Shown here piece after piece: positions 30,591 to 39,887 of a DNA stretch of 64,000 nt. Where the stretch lies: the NCBI RefSeq assembly GCF_007672725.1, contig NZ_VDTC01000001.1, positions 248,001-312,000 of the forward strand. The letters run 5' to 3'. Source of the stretch: Corynebacterium aurimucosum ATCC 700975. Its GTDB lineage: Bacteria > Actinomycetota > Actinomycetes > Mycobacteriales > Mycobacteriaceae. Each line of letters opens with the position of its first letter. Position 1 is the first letter of the stretch. The notes below the pieces were generated by a model that saw only the letters and a list, made by a program, of their open reading frames with translations, was not told the origin of the DNA and ran no database searches. A program made the position numbers and the translations under genes.

Positions 30591-31934
30591 ATGAGTCGGA
30601 CGGCTCTGCGATCCTTCATTCAACGCATCCACTTTTATGGCGGCATGTTCGTCGGCCCCTTCATCCTCATCGCGGCATTGACTGGCTGCCTCTATGCCAT
30701 GGCACCCACCCTGGAGAAAGTGGTCTACCACGACGTATTGACGGTGCCTACCGTGGAGAATCCGCTGAGCTTGGAGGAACAAATCCAGGCCGCACAGCAG
30801 GAGCACCCCGACATGCCGGTCACGCAGGTCTGGCCGGCCACGACACCGACGGATTCCACGCGCGTGCTGGTCTCCGATGAAAGCATCGACGAGAGCCTGC
30901 AGCGCACCGTCTTCATCAACCCCGCCACCGCCGAGGTCATCGGCGACTACCCCACCTATTCCGGCTTAGGCGAGATGCCGCTGCGCCGTTGGATTTCCTC
31001 CCTGCACGAAAGCTTCCACCTGGGCAAGGTCGGTGAGCTCTACTCGGAGCTAGCCCCTTCGTGGTTGTGGGTCATGGCCTGTGGAGGCCTCTATATGTGG
31101 TGGATTCGCCGCCCGAAGAACAAAGCAACCGCGAAAGCAGCGCAGCAGCCCAAGCGCTCTGCCCGCTGGAAGGCCACTCGCCTGCACTCCACTATTGGCG
31201 CGTGGATCTTCATCGGTCTGCTTGGCCTCTCTGCCACCGGCATCACCTGGTCCGGTCTGGCCGGCGGGAACGTCGATTCCCTCGTCGAGCGCATGCACTG
31301 GAAAGCCACTCCCATCAACACCGCCCTGCACGGCACCACCGCTGAAACGCATGAGCACACCGGGCATGAAGGCCATGAAGGGCATGGAGCGTCGGCAAGC
31401 ACGAGCGTGGCTGCCGACGCCGAGCGTGTCCTCGCCACCGGCCGCGCCGAGGAACTGACCGGACCGCTGCGCCTGTACCCGCCGGAGGACGCCCACTCCG
31501 CCTGGCAGGTCAGCGAACGGTGGGTGGAATGGCGCACCACCTCCGATGCAATTTCGGTAGATGGCACCACCGGGGAGGTCATCGACCGGCAGCCTTTCTC
31601 CAGCCTGCCGCTGTTTAGCAAACTCAGCAGCTGGGGCATCTACCTGCACATGGGCATCATGTTCGGGCTGCCACTGCAGATTGCACTGCTCGCACTGGGG
31701 CTGGCCACCGCCGCTCTCGTGGTGCTGGGCTACTGCATGTGGTGGAAACGCCGCCCGCGCTTCCTCCCGACTGCCCACTTCTCCTGGGCCACCACAGGAC
31801 TGGGCGCGCTATTCGCGGCCACCGTCGGCGTCTTCCTGCCGCTCTTAGGAATCACCTTGGCGGCGTTCTTGGTTCTCGATGTCATCCTCATCCACACACC
31901 ACGACAGAAGAAACTAGTGAATGCCATCACATAG
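30591..31934 (+). CDS. PepSY-associated membrane protein with His-rich loop
   Basis: A 447-residue membrane protein of the PepSY-TM group, which often accompanies iron or siderophore uptake. Helices lie at about 17-37 (FVGPFILIAALTGCLYAMAP), 155-170, 195-218, and in a C-terminal cluster from about 350. The external loop near 252-267 is very histidine-rich (ETHEHTGHEGHEGHG) and could bind a transition metal. A possible ferric-reductase or metal-handling role is inferred. ATG 30591 starts MSRTALRSF, with GAAAGAG upstream. Confidence 0.82.
   Translation: MSRTALRSFIQRIHFYGGMFVGPFILIAALTGCLYAMAPTLEKVVYHDVLTVPTVENPLSLEEQIQAAQQEHPDMPVTQVWPATTPTDSTRVLVSDESIDESLQRTVFINPATAEVIGDYPTYSGLGEMPLRRWISSLHESFHLGKVGELYSELAPSWLWVMACGGLYMWWIRRPKNKATAKAAQQPKRSARWKATRLHSTIGAWIFIGLLGLSATGITWSGLAGGNVDSLVERMHWKATPINTALHGTTAETHEHTGHEGHEGHGASASTSVAADAERVLATGRAEELTGPLRLYPPEDAHSAWQVSERWVEWRTTSDAISVDGTTGEVIDRQPFSSLPLFSKLSSWGIYLHMGIMFGLPLQIALLALGLATAALVVLGYCMWWKRRPRFLPTAHFSWATTGLGALFAATVGVFLPLLGITLAAFLVLDVILIHTPRQKKLVNAIT
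31389..31400 (+). repeat. dispersed motif GCGTCGGCAAGC, copy in the PepSY gene
   Basis: Exact 12-bp copy within the His-rich/alanine-serine loop coding region (reads ASAS). See the finding on the dispersed motif. Confidence 0.5.
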
Positions 31935-31963
31935 AGCAGGAGGCATAGGTACGGTAGTTTCTT

Positions 31964-33997
31964 ATGACTAACCCACTGCTGACTCCCTCCACGCTGCCCT
32001 ACCAGCTCCCACCGTTTGCGGAGATCAAGGTCGAGCACTACCGCCCCGCCTTCGACGAGGCACTCGCGCTTCACGACGCCGAAATCGCCTCCATCACCGA
32101 CAACCCCGCCGCCCCGACGTGGGAAAACACGGTGGAGGCGCTCGAGCGCTCCGGCCAGGACCTCGACCGCGTCATGGCGGTCTTTGGCAACCTCTCCGGC
32201 ACCGACGTCACCGAGGAGATGGAGGAGATCGCCGCCGACATCTACCCGCGCCTGTCCGCGCACTATGACGCGATCTACCAGAACGAGGTGCTCTACGCAC
32301 GCATCAAGGAGGCCACGCCGCCTGCCGACGACGCCGAAAGCCAGCGCCTCCACGACCACCTCCTGCGCACCTTTGCCCGCAAGGGCGCCGACCTCGACGC
32401 AGCCGGCAAGGCCCGCCTGTCCGAGATCAACCAGCGCCTCTCCGCGCTCTCTGAAGAATTCGGCCGCAACCTCATGGCGTCTACCCGCGAGCGCGCGGTC
32501 TCCTTCACCGAGGAAGAACTCGAGGGCCTGCCCGCCGAGCGCATCGCCTCCGCCAAGGCCGACGCCGAGGCGTTAGGCCGCGAGGGCTATGTCATCCCGC
32601 TGGAGCTGCCGACCGTGCAGTCCGAGCTGAGCCGCCTGGCGCGGGAGGATGCGAGGGGGAGGTTGTATGGGGCGTCGGCAAGCAGGGGCTCCGAGAACAA
32701 CATCCCGGGTCTCATCGAGGCCGTCCAGCTGCGCGCCGAGCGCGCCGAGCTGCTGGGCTTTGCCACGCATGCCGACTACGTCATCGCCGAGGAAACCGCC
32801 GCGACTGCCGACGCCGCCCGCACCATGCTCTTCGACCTCGCCCCCGCCGCCGCGGCCAATGCCGAAGGCGAGCAGAAACTCCTCGCCGAAGAAGCTGAAC
32901 TCAACGGCCAGGGCTTTAGCGCCGCCGACTGGCCATATTGGGAATCCAAGGTCCGCGCCCGCGACTTCTCCCTCGATGAGGAAGAACTGCGCAAGTACTT
33001 CCCGCTGGACCAGGTCCTGGAGAAGGGCGTCTTCGCCGCCGCTGAGCGCCTTTACGGCATCACCGTTATCCCGCGCGACGACCTCGAAGGTTACGCGGAG
33101 GGGGTTCGTATCTGGGAGGTGATTGACGGAGACGTCAATCACGGGGACAAAGGAATCGGTCTTCTTCTTACCGACTACTTCGGGCGCCCCACCAAGCGCG
33201 GCGGCGCATGGATGAGCGAGTTCGTGGGGCAGTCCCGGCTGCTGGAGCGCAAGCCGGTCATCGTCAACGTCATGGGCATTACCAAACCCGCCGACGGCTC
33301 CCAACCGCTGCTGAGTATGGACGAGGTCCGCACCGTCTTCCACGAGTTCGGTCACGCCCTGCACGGCCTGCTTTCCGACGTCCGCTACCCCACCTTCGCC
33401 GGCACCAACGTCCCGCGCGACTGGGTGGAGTTCCCCTCGCAGATCAACGAGAACTGGGCGCTCGATAAAAGACTGGTCAAGGAATACGCGCGCCACGTGG
33501 AGACCGGCGAACCGATTCCGGACGAGCTTCTCGCCGCCATCTCCGCCGCCTCCGAGTTCGGCCAGGGATTCGCCACCTCGGAGTATCTGGGGGCATCGAT
33601 CATCGATCTCGCGTGGCATTCCCTGAGTGCTGCCGACGCCGCCAAGCTAGAGGCCACCCCGGAGGCCGTCGCCGAGTTTGAAGCCGAGGCCCTACGCGCG
33701 GCCGGGCTGGACAACGAGCTCATCGCCCCGCGCTACCGCTCGACGTACTTCAACCACATCTTTGCCGGTGGCTACTCCGCGGGCTACTACTCCTATCTCT
33801 GGGCCGAGGCACTCGATGCCGATGGTTTCGAGTGGTTCAAGGAGCAGACCGACCTGCGCGCGGCTGGCCAAAAGTTCCGCGACGTGATCCTGTCGAAGGG
33901 CGCATCCCGCGACTTCACGGAGGCCTACCGCGAATTCCGCGGCCGCGACAAGGACGTCGCGCCGCTGCTCAAGCGCCGCGGCCTGGCCGGCGCCTAG
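31964..33997 (+). CDS. dcp: M3-family oligopeptidase (peptidyl-dipeptidase type)
   Basis: A 677-residue cytoplasmic zinc peptidase of the thimet/Dcp family. The zinc motif FHEFGHALHGLL is complete, with the downstream glutamate in VEFPSQINENWA, and FAGGYSAGYYSY is also typical. It should clip short peptides. TACGGT at 31950-31955 lies 8 nt before ATG 31964; AGGAGG at 31938 is too far away to act as ribosome-binding site. Codons for residues near 230-240 are unusual (three AGG, plus GGG and TTG) and contain a copy of the dispersed motif. Confidence 0.93.
   Translation: MTNPLLTPSTLPYQLPPFAEIKVEHYRPAFDEALALHDAEIASITDNPAAPTWENTVEALERSGQDLDRVMAVFGNLSGTDVTEEMEEIAADIYPRLSAHYDAIYQNEVLYARIKEATPPADDAESQRLHDHLLRTFARKGADLDAAGKARLSEINQRLSALSEEFGRNLMASTRERAVSFTEEELEGLPAERIASAKADAEALGREGYVIPLELPTVQSELSRLAREDARGRLYGASASRGSENNIPGLIEAVQLRAERAELLGFATHADYVIAEETAATADAARTMLFDLAPAAAANAEGEQKLLAEEAELNGQGFSAADWPYWESKVRARDFSLDEEELRKYFPLDQVLEKGVFAAAERLYGITVIPRDDLEGYAEGVRIWEVIDGDVNHGDKGIGLLLTDYFGRPTKRGGAWMSEFVGQSRLLERKPVIVNVMGITKPADGSQPLLSMDEVRTVFHEFGHALHGLLSDVRYPTFAGTNVPRDWVEFPSQINENWALDKRLVKEYARHVETGEPIPDELLAAISAASEFGQGFATSEYLGASIIDLAWHSLSAADAAKLEATPEAVAEFEAEALRAAGLDNELIAPRYRSTYFNHIFAGGYSAGYYSYLWAEALDADGFEWFKEQTDLRAAGQKFRDVILSKGASRDFTEAYREFRGRDKDVAPLLKRRGLAGA
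32672..32683 (+). repeat. dispersed motif GCGTCGGCAAGC, copy in the M3 peptidase gene
   Basis: Exact 12-bp copy, embedded in a G-rich block of rare codons (about 32650-32690). Confidence 0.5.
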
Positions 33998-34079
33998 TCC
34001 CGACTAGTTATCCACAGATTTCGTCAAATGGCGAGTTGGGGGCTTGGCGGCGGGATGGAGCGCTTTTAGGCTGCGGGGT

Positions 34080-35108
34080 ATGAGATTGCAGACGTACTTC
34101 GCCGCCCTCGGCCGCGCCATTGACCTGGTGGCCGAGTGCGCGGGCCTGTCTGAATCTGACTTGGTGGCCCTCGGCGCCGCGCCTGCCGACGCCACCGTGT
34201 TCCTCTCCCTCCACCACACCTACTTCGGGCACACCTCATCGACGAAGAAGCAGCGCACGGCGGTGGAAGCCGCGCGCCGGCGGGGACACGGGCTGGTGAC
34301 CTTGCAGCTTATCGAGCACTTCGTGGCCAAAGTTCGGGACCACAACAAAGCATGGGATTTGCGCGTGGAGCTGTGCCAGACCAGCGCGGAGCTGGTGGAA
34401 AAGGTAGCTCGCAAGCGCCTGCGTCAGATGCGTAAGCCCCGCACGTATGCCGAGCGCGCCAAGCTCACCCAGCATGGCAACGGCCTTGCCACGCTCACGG
34501 TCACCGCGGACTCGCTGCAGCTGACCGGCGTCTTCGAAGGCATCGACCAGGAACGCCCCGGCGAGAGTTTCCTGGAGAACCTGGAGGGCGGTGGCATCAA
34601 GACTGAGCTTGCCACCATGGCGGTCCTGCAGCTCGATGACTATGCCGAGCTGCTCAAGGGCAATACGGAGAAGGACGGCGAGGAGTTCATCGTCCGGACG
34701 ACCAGTGGTGCGACGATGACCGGATCGCAGCTGGTGGAGCGCGCTTTGCTGGACAAGGGGATCATCGTGGCGGTCAGCCGCGAACACGGCCCGCTCGATG
34801 TCTTCCGCTTCCAGCGCTTCGCCACCGCCAAGCAGCGTCTTGCCTTGGCCGCGGAGAATCCCTGCTGCGCCTGGGAGGGCTGCAAGGTTCCCTTTGAGAA
34901 GTGCCAAATCCACCACATTAAGGCTTGGGCCCGCGGCGGGCCCACCAACATCCTCAACCTGGTGCCGCTGTGTCCGTACCACAACGGGGTCAACGACGAC
35001 GACCCCGATGCCCCGCCCTCGCGCGGCCGCATGGATCGCGTCGGCGGGCGGGTGGCATGGATCCCGCCATACGACGCCGCGCCGGTCTTCACCAGCGCCT
35101 TCAACTAG
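34080..35108 (+). CDS. HNH endonuclease-domain protein (DUF222 / 13E12 type)
   Basis: A 342-residue protein. The N-terminal 240 residues follow the DUF222 pattern of actinobacterial 13E12-repeat proteins. The C-terminal HNH domain has the zinc cysteines and catalytic residues (CAWEGC, CQIHHIKAWARGG, LCPYHN). TAGGCT at 34067-34072 stands 7 nt before ATG 34080, so it is probably leaderless. These proteins are numerous in actinobacteria and their cellular role is not established. The last residues are convergent with ppc, about 210 bp away. Confidence 0.87.
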   Translation: MRLQTYFAALGRAIDLVAECAGLSESDLVALGAAPADATVFLSLHHTYFGHTSSTKKQRTAVEAARRRGHGLVTLQLIEHFVAKVRDHNKAWDLRVELCQTSAELVEKVARKRLRQMRKPRTYAERAKLTQHGNGLATLTVTADSLQLTGVFEGIDQERPGESFLENLEGGGIKTELATMAVLQLDDYAELLKGNTEKDGEEFIVRTTSGATMTGSQLVERALLDKGIIVAVSREHGPLDVFRFQRFATAKQRLALAAENPCCAWEGCKVPFEKCQIHHIKAWARGGPTNILNLVPLCPYHNGVNDDDPDAPPSRGRMDRVGGRVAWIPPYDAAPVFTSAFN

Positions 35109-35319
35109 CCACCGCGCCCACCTTGGCAGCACTCATCTTGGCAACGTATAGCCGGGCAAGGTGCATGATTGTCCCGAACCCCGCAGGAAATCACCTCCTC
35201 GCGGGGCATTCGGCATGCCGGCTTAACTAATGGAACTGATCATGCCCTCGAGCCTGTCCCGCAGGAATGCTGGCGGGCCAAGCGGTTGGGCCGGATGCCC
35301 AATGATGCGGGCGGGCGGT

Positions 35320-38064
35320 TTAGCCGGCGTTGCGCAGCGCGGTGGCTAGCCCGTTCATCGTGACCTGGATGGTCTTGGATACCAGGAACTGGTCGTCGCC
35401 GCGGCGGTAGCGGCGCAGCAACTCCAACTGGACGGCGTTGAGCGGAAGCAGGTAAGGATAGCGCCGCTTGAGTGAACGTGCTTGGCGCTGATTCTCGCTC
35501 ACCAGATCCGCGTTTCCGGTGACCTTGAGGTAGACCTCGCGGGTGCGCTCAAATTCCTCGGATATCAGGCCAAAGATACGGTCTGCGGTGTCCTTGTCGT
35601 CGACCAAGTTGGCGTACAGACGCGCCAGCTGCATCTCCGCCTTGGCCATGACCTGCGCCATGTTGGCAAACACAGAACGGAAGAAGGGCCACGTGCGATA
35701 CAGCTCGCGCAGCTCCTCCCAGCGCTTTTCTTCTCCAGCTCCGGTATCTGCTCCAGCCTTCTCGGTCACTGCTACATCCGCTGTGGCATTTACCGCTCTT
35801 GCTGTACCTCCGGAGGCTGTCGATCCTCCGGAGGGTTGCTGAACCCACGCCGTCACCGCGCTGCCCACGCCGAACCAGCCCGGAATGTTGGTACGAGACT
35901 GTGACCACGACAGCACCCAGGGAATCGCACGCAAATCCGTAATCGCGGTGGTCTGCTTGCGCGAGGTCGGGCGCGACCCCAGGTTAAGCTCGCCAATCTC
36001 GTGCAGCGGGGTGGACTGGGTGAAGTAGGTGATGAACCCGGGGTCGTCGACAAGCTGGCGGTAGGCCACGCCACTCAACGCCGCCAGCTCGCGCATGATC
36101 TCGTAGGCGCGCTCCGGATCCGCAATCGGCTCGGTATCCAACAACGATGCCTCCAGCGCTCCGGAAACAAACGCCTCCAAGTGGCGGCGCGCGGTCTCCG
36201 GCGCACCGTACTTCGCAGAAATCACCTCTCCTTGCTCGGTGATACGCACCGAACCCGACACCGCGCCCTTCGGCTGCGCCAGAATCGCATCATACGTCGG
36301 GCCACCACCCCGGCCCACCGCCCCACCGCGGCCATGCGCCAGCCGCAACTCCACGCCGTGGCGCGCGCAGAGCTCAACGAGGGCCAGTTCGGCGTCGTAT
36401 AGCGCCCAGTTCGCCTGCAAATACCCGCCGTCCTTGTTGGAATCCGAGTACCCCAACATGACTTCTTGGATATCCCCGCGCGAGCGCAGATGCTCGCGGT
36501 ACACGGGCACCTGCCACAGCTTCTCCAGGATGCCGGCGCCGGCCTTCAGATCTTCGATGGTCTCAAATAGCGGCACCACATCGACCTCGCTCAGGCCCAC
36601 CTCCTTGAGTAGCACCATCGGCTCCAGAATGTCGGAGACGGTTCCCGTCATAGAAATAATGCAGTGCGACACCGACTCCGGCCCAAAGTCCCGCACAGCG
36701 CGCGCCGCCGCACGGAAGATGCCCAGCTCCTTCGCGGTATCCTCGCTGAATCCCTTCTCAGCGTCGGGGAAAAGCAGCGGCCGATTGGTCTGCAGCTCGC
36801 GCACGAGCACCGCGACCTTCTCCTCCTCCCCCAGCGCGCGGTAGTCCGGGGTGATGGTGGCCGCGGCGAAAATCTCGGTGAGGACGTTCTCAAAGGACTC
36901 CGAATTCTGGCGCATATCCAGCGTCGAGAGGTGGAATCCAAACGTGGTCACCGCCGAGCGCAGCCGGGCGAGGCGGTCATCGGCGATGATGTCATCGTTG
37001 AATTGGCGCAGCGAGCGGTCGATCACGTCCAGGTCCCGCTTGAGTTCCTCCGGCGACGCATAGGCGCTTGGCGACGTCTCCCCCTCCAACCTCGCCAGCA
37101 CCTTCTTCCGGATGCCGAAGATCGCCCGGCGGTAGGGTTCGTCGACGCGGGATTTTTCGTCGTTGTGGGAGGCGTCGGCAAGCGCGCCCAGCTCTTTGGA
37201 GCTGGAGGAATACCGGTCTGACAGGGAGAGCTCGCGCTCCAGCTCCCCGAGCTCGTCGGCGTAGTACTGCAGCACCGTCGCCGCGGCCTTGCGGGTGGCA
37301 TAGGTCAGGGTGTGCTCATCGACGTACGGGTTGCCGTCATGGTCGCCGCCAATCCAGGAGCCGGGGCGGACGACGGGGGAATCGGGAAGCTGCTGGCCAA
37401 AGGTCTCACGCATGGCGTGGCGAATTGCGCGGTTGAGGGCAGGGACCTGATCAAGCAGCGACAGCTTGTAGTAGCGCAGGCCGACGTCAATCTCGTCTTC
37501 GAGGGTGGGGCGGGCGATGCGAATCAGCGCCGTCTGCCAGAGCAGCGTCATGCGCAGGTACATTTCCTTCTCGATTGCCGCCATGTCGCCACCGCGGTGT
37601 GATTCCTTGAGGAGAGTCTTGATGCGGGTTTGCGTATCAAAGACGGTGCGGCGGCGGGTTTCGGTGGGGTGCGCGGTGAGAACGGGGGCGACGTGCGCGC
37701 CGCGGATGACGGAGGAGGCGTCGGTTGGCGTGACGCCTTCTTCCTTGAGCTTGGCGAATGTCTTGCGCAAGGAGACGGGCGCCTCAACAGACTCGTCATC
37801 CAGATCCTCTACGAGGTTGGCGATGAGCGCGAAATAGCTGAATGCACGGGCCACGAGGTTGACCTTGGTGATGTCGAGGTCGCGGAAGATGGCGACGAGG
37901 TCTTCGGGCTTGGCATCGCCGTGCGCCACGTCGAAGGCCATGCGGCGGGTCGATTCGACGAGCTCGAAGACGTCCTCGCCTTCCTGCTGTGCGATGACCC
38001 GGCCGAGCACCCGGCCGAGGAAGCGGATATCTTCGCGGACTTGTTCAGGGGCGGGTGTGCTCAC
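35320..38064 (-). CDS. ppc: phosphoenolpyruvate carboxylase
   Basis: Carboxylates PEP to oxaloacetate. The protein has 914 residues from GTG 38064 (VSTPAPEQVREDIRFLG). Catalytic motifs are VLTAHPTETRRRT, GYSDSNKDGGYL and LAHGRGGAVGRGGGPTYD, and the protein ends in TMNGLATALRNAG. I preferred GTG 38064 over the longer frame to 38106, which lacks similarity. A low-complexity insertion of about 35 residues (VQQPSGGSTASGGTARAV onwards, coded near 35745-35850) is not present in the C. glutamicum enzyme as I remember it. The gene also carries the dispersed 25-bp motif. Confidence 0.95.
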   Translation of the reverse strand: MSTPAPEQVREDIRFLGRVLGRVIAQQEGEDVFELVESTRRMAFDVAHGDAKPEDLVAIFRDLDITKVNLVARAFSYFALIANLVEDLDDESVEAPVSLRKTFAKLKEEGVTPTDASSVIRGAHVAPVLTAHPTETRRRTVFDTQTRIKTLLKESHRGGDMAAIEKEMYLRMTLLWQTALIRIARPTLEDEIDVGLRYYKLSLLDQVPALNRAIRHAMRETFGQQLPDSPVVRPGSWIGGDHDGNPYVDEHTLTYATRKAAATVLQYYADELGELERELSLSDRYSSSSKELGALADASHNDEKSRVDEPYRRAIFGIRKKVLARLEGETSPSAYASPEELKRDLDVIDRSLRQFNDDIIADDRLARLRSAVTTFGFHLSTLDMRQNSESFENVLTEIFAAATITPDYRALGEEEKVAVLVRELQTNRPLLFPDAEKGFSEDTAKELGIFRAAARAVRDFGPESVSHCIISMTGTVSDILEPMVLLKEVGLSEVDVVPLFETIEDLKAGAGILEKLWQVPVYREHLRSRGDIQEVMLGYSDSNKDGGYLQANWALYDAELALVELCARHGVELRLAHGRGGAVGRGGGPTYDAILAQPKGAVSGSVRITEQGEVISAKYGAPETARRHLEAFVSGALEASLLDTEPIADPERAYEIMRELAALSGVAYRQLVDDPGFITYFTQSTPLHEIGELNLGSRPTSRKQTTAITDLRAIPWVLSWSQSRTNIPGWFGVGSAVTAWVQQPSGGSTASGGTARAVNATADVAVTEKAGADTGAGEEKRWEELRELYRTWPFFRSVFANMAQVMAKAEMQLARLYANLVDDKDTADRIFGLISEEFERTREVYLKVTGNADLVSENQRQARSLKRRYPYLLPLNAVQLELLRRYRRGDDQFLVSKTIQVTMNGLATALRNAG
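37162..37186 (+). repeat. dispersed 25-bp motif, copy in ppc
   Basis: GGAGGCGTCGGCAAGCGCG plus the six preceding bases (GTTGTG). It is 24/25 identical to the copy in dnaE2. On the coding strand it reads ALADAS. Confidence 0.6.
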
Positions 38065-38172
38065 GGCAAAGTGACTTTCTAGGCGTGATGTGTTCAGCTG
38101 GCACATCTCAATGTATCCCAGATCACTATTGGGCGATAGTTATTTGGGAAAAGAGCTCACATGCAGAATGTG

Positions 38173-38898
38173 TTAATGGACAAAGGTAGCGAGCCACGCG
38201 GCGTGGAGGCGCGAGTCGCCGTTTTCTTCCGGGTGGAAGCTCAACGCCGTCACATAACCTTGGCGCACGCCCACGATCACCTCACCCGGCCGACCAGCTC
38301 CACCGTCGCTGGCACGATCTGATTGCGCCGCACCAGCTTTGCTGCTTGTCTCGCCACCAGCCGCGGTGTCAGGTGCCGGGAGGGGCACGGTGGCGATGAC
38401 CTCGACGCCCTCGCCCGCGCGGGTAACGATGGGCGCGCGGATGAAGCTCGCCTCGATGGCTAGAGGCTCGCCGGACCTCTGGCCTTCCATCGCGACCGGC
38501 ACGGTGCGCTCCTCAGAGAAGCGCTGGTTTCCGAAGGCGTTGCGGCGCACGGTGACGTCGATAAGCCCCAGCGTCTGCTGGCCCGGTGCGGGGTTTTCCA
38601 GCTCGCGGGCGCTGTAGATGAGCCCCGCGCAGGTGGCCAGGACCGGCAGCCCACCATCGACGGCGCGGCGCAACGGCTCAGCGACGCCAAAAGAGCGCGC
38701 CAGCTTATCGATAGTGCTCGACTCGCCGCCCGGCAGAATGATTCCGTCCAGCCCGTCGAGATCCTGTTGCAGGCGCACCCGGCGCGTTGCAGCGCCGAGG
38801 CTCTCCAGCACAGCGATGTGTTCTTCCACTCCGCCTTGCAGCGCGAGCACGCCGACGAGTGGTCGCGCCGTGTCCGCCGACTTCTTCACTGCGGGCAC
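38173..38898 (-). CDS. pdxT: pyridoxal 5'-phosphate synthase glutaminase subunit
   Basis: Releases ammonia from glutamine for PdxS. The 241-residue protein has the class I amidotransferase motifs LALQGGVEEH, ILPGGESSTI and VLATCAGLIY (catalytic Cys) and the terminal SFHPEENGDSRLH. A low-complexity insertion of roughly 30 residues (AAGGETSSKAGAAQSDRASD onwards) precedes VIVGVRQGYV, which is not usual for PdxT. GTG 38898 starts 5 bp after the pdxS stop, so both genes are in one operon. Confidence 0.93.
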   Translation of the reverse strand: MPAVKKSADTARPLVGVLALQGGVEEHIAVLESLGAATRRVRLQQDLDGLDGIILPGGESSTIDKLARSFGVAEPLRRAVDGGLPVLATCAGLIYSARELENPAPGQQTLGLIDVTVRRNAFGNQRFSEERTVPVAMEGQRSGEPLAIEASFIRAPIVTRAGEGVEVIATVPLPAPDTAAGGETSSKAGAAQSDRASDGGAGRPGEVIVGVRQGYVTALSFHPEENGDSRLHAAWLATFVH

Positions 38899-38903
38899 AG
38901 GTC

Positions 38904-39806
38904 CTACCAGCCGCGCTCAGCCAGGCGGTGCGGGGCGGGGATGTCGTTGACGTTGATGCCCACCATGGCCTCGCCCAGGCCGCGGCTAATCTTAGCCAGC
39001 TCGGCCGGTTGGTCGTAGAGGGTCGCTGCCTTCACGATGGCCTCCGCGCGCTTCGCGGGCTCGCCGGACTTGAAGATGCCGGAGCCGACAAAGACGCCTT
39101 CGGCGCCCATTTGGCGGACGAGGGCGGCGTCGGCAGGCGTAGCCACACCACCAGCAACGAACAGCACGACCGGAAGCTTGCCGGTCTCCGCCACCTCAGC
39201 AACCAGGTCATACGGGGCCTGCAGCTCCTTGGCCGCAACGTAGAGCTCGTCGCGGTCGAGGTTCTGGAGGCGCGCGATTTCGCCCTTGATGGTGCGCAGG
39301 TGCTTGACGGCCTCGGAGACGTCGCCGGTGCCGGCCTCACCCTTGGAGCGGATCATGGCCGCGCCCTCGGTGATGCGGCGCAGGGCCTCGCCCAGGTTGG
39401 TAGCACCGCAGACGAAGGGCACGTCGAAATCCCACTTGTTGATGTGGTTGACGTAATCGGCGGGGCTGAGCACCTCGGACTCGTCGATGAAGTCGACACC
39501 CAGCTCGCCGAGAATCTGCGCCTCCACGAAGTGGCCGATGCGGGCCTTCGCCATCACCGGGATGGACACGGCGTTGACGATGCCCTCGATGAGGTCCGGA
39601 TCGGACATGCGGGCCACGCCGCCCTGGGCGCGGATATCGGCCGGCACGCGCTCCAGCGCCATGACGGCGGAAGCGCCCGCGTCTTCAGCAATTCGTGCCT
39701 GCTCCGGGGTAACGACGTCCATGATGACGCCGCCCTTGAGCATGTCAGCTAGTCCACGCTTGACGCGCGTCGTGGCGCGTCCCTGTTCATTCTTCTGTTC
39801 AGTCAT
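38904..39806 (-). CDS. pdxS: pyridoxal 5'-phosphate synthase lyase subunit
   Basis: Makes PLP from ribose 5-phosphate, glyceraldehyde 3-phosphate and ammonia. The 300-residue protein is highly conserved: [40 protein letters not shown], and the lysine-containing [19 protein letters not shown]. It is the first gene of pdxST and is divergent from pdxR. Control is probably by PdxR through sites in the shared spacer. Confidence 0.97.
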   Translation of the reverse strand: MTEQKNEQGRATTRVKRGLADMLKGGVIMDVVTPEQARIAEDAGASAVMALERVPADIRAQGGVARMSDPDLIEGIVNAVSIPVMAKARIGHFVEAQILGELGVDFIDESEVLSPADYVNHINKWDFDVPFVCGATNLGEALRRITEGAAMIRSKGEAGTGDVSEAVKHLRTIKGEIARLQNLDRDELYVAAKELQAPYDLVAEVAETGKLPVVLFVAGGVATPADAALVRQMGAEGVFVGSGIFKSGEPAKRAEAIVKAATLYDQPAELAKISRGLGEAMVGINVNDIPAPHRLAERGW

Positions 39807-39825
39807 GGCTCACATAGTGGCGCAG

Positions 39826-39881
39826 AAAATTGGTCCAAGACAAGAGCCATTTCCCGAGTGTTGAATTAGACCACTTATGAT
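39826..39881. promoter_or_regulatory. PdxR-type sites and pdxR -10 in the pdxS/pdxR spacer
   Basis: TAGACCACTT at 39867-39876 is the reverse complement of AAGTGGTCTA, the core of the PdxR site known from C. glutamicum. AAAATTGGTCCA at 39826-39837 is a weaker second copy. TATGAT at 39876-39881 overlaps the first site and lies 6 nt before the pdxR start, which allows autoregulation as well as control of pdxST. Confidence 0.6.
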
Positions 39882-39887
39882 GGGGCC

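Noticed and set aside
32573-33619. 348-codon frame opposite the M3 peptidase
   Set aside because: Antisense shadow without recognisable protein features.
35160-35215. Hairpin CCCCGC...GCGGGG after the HNH gene as terminator
   Set aside because: The loop is long (14 bases), no T-run follows, and only six base pairs are certain.
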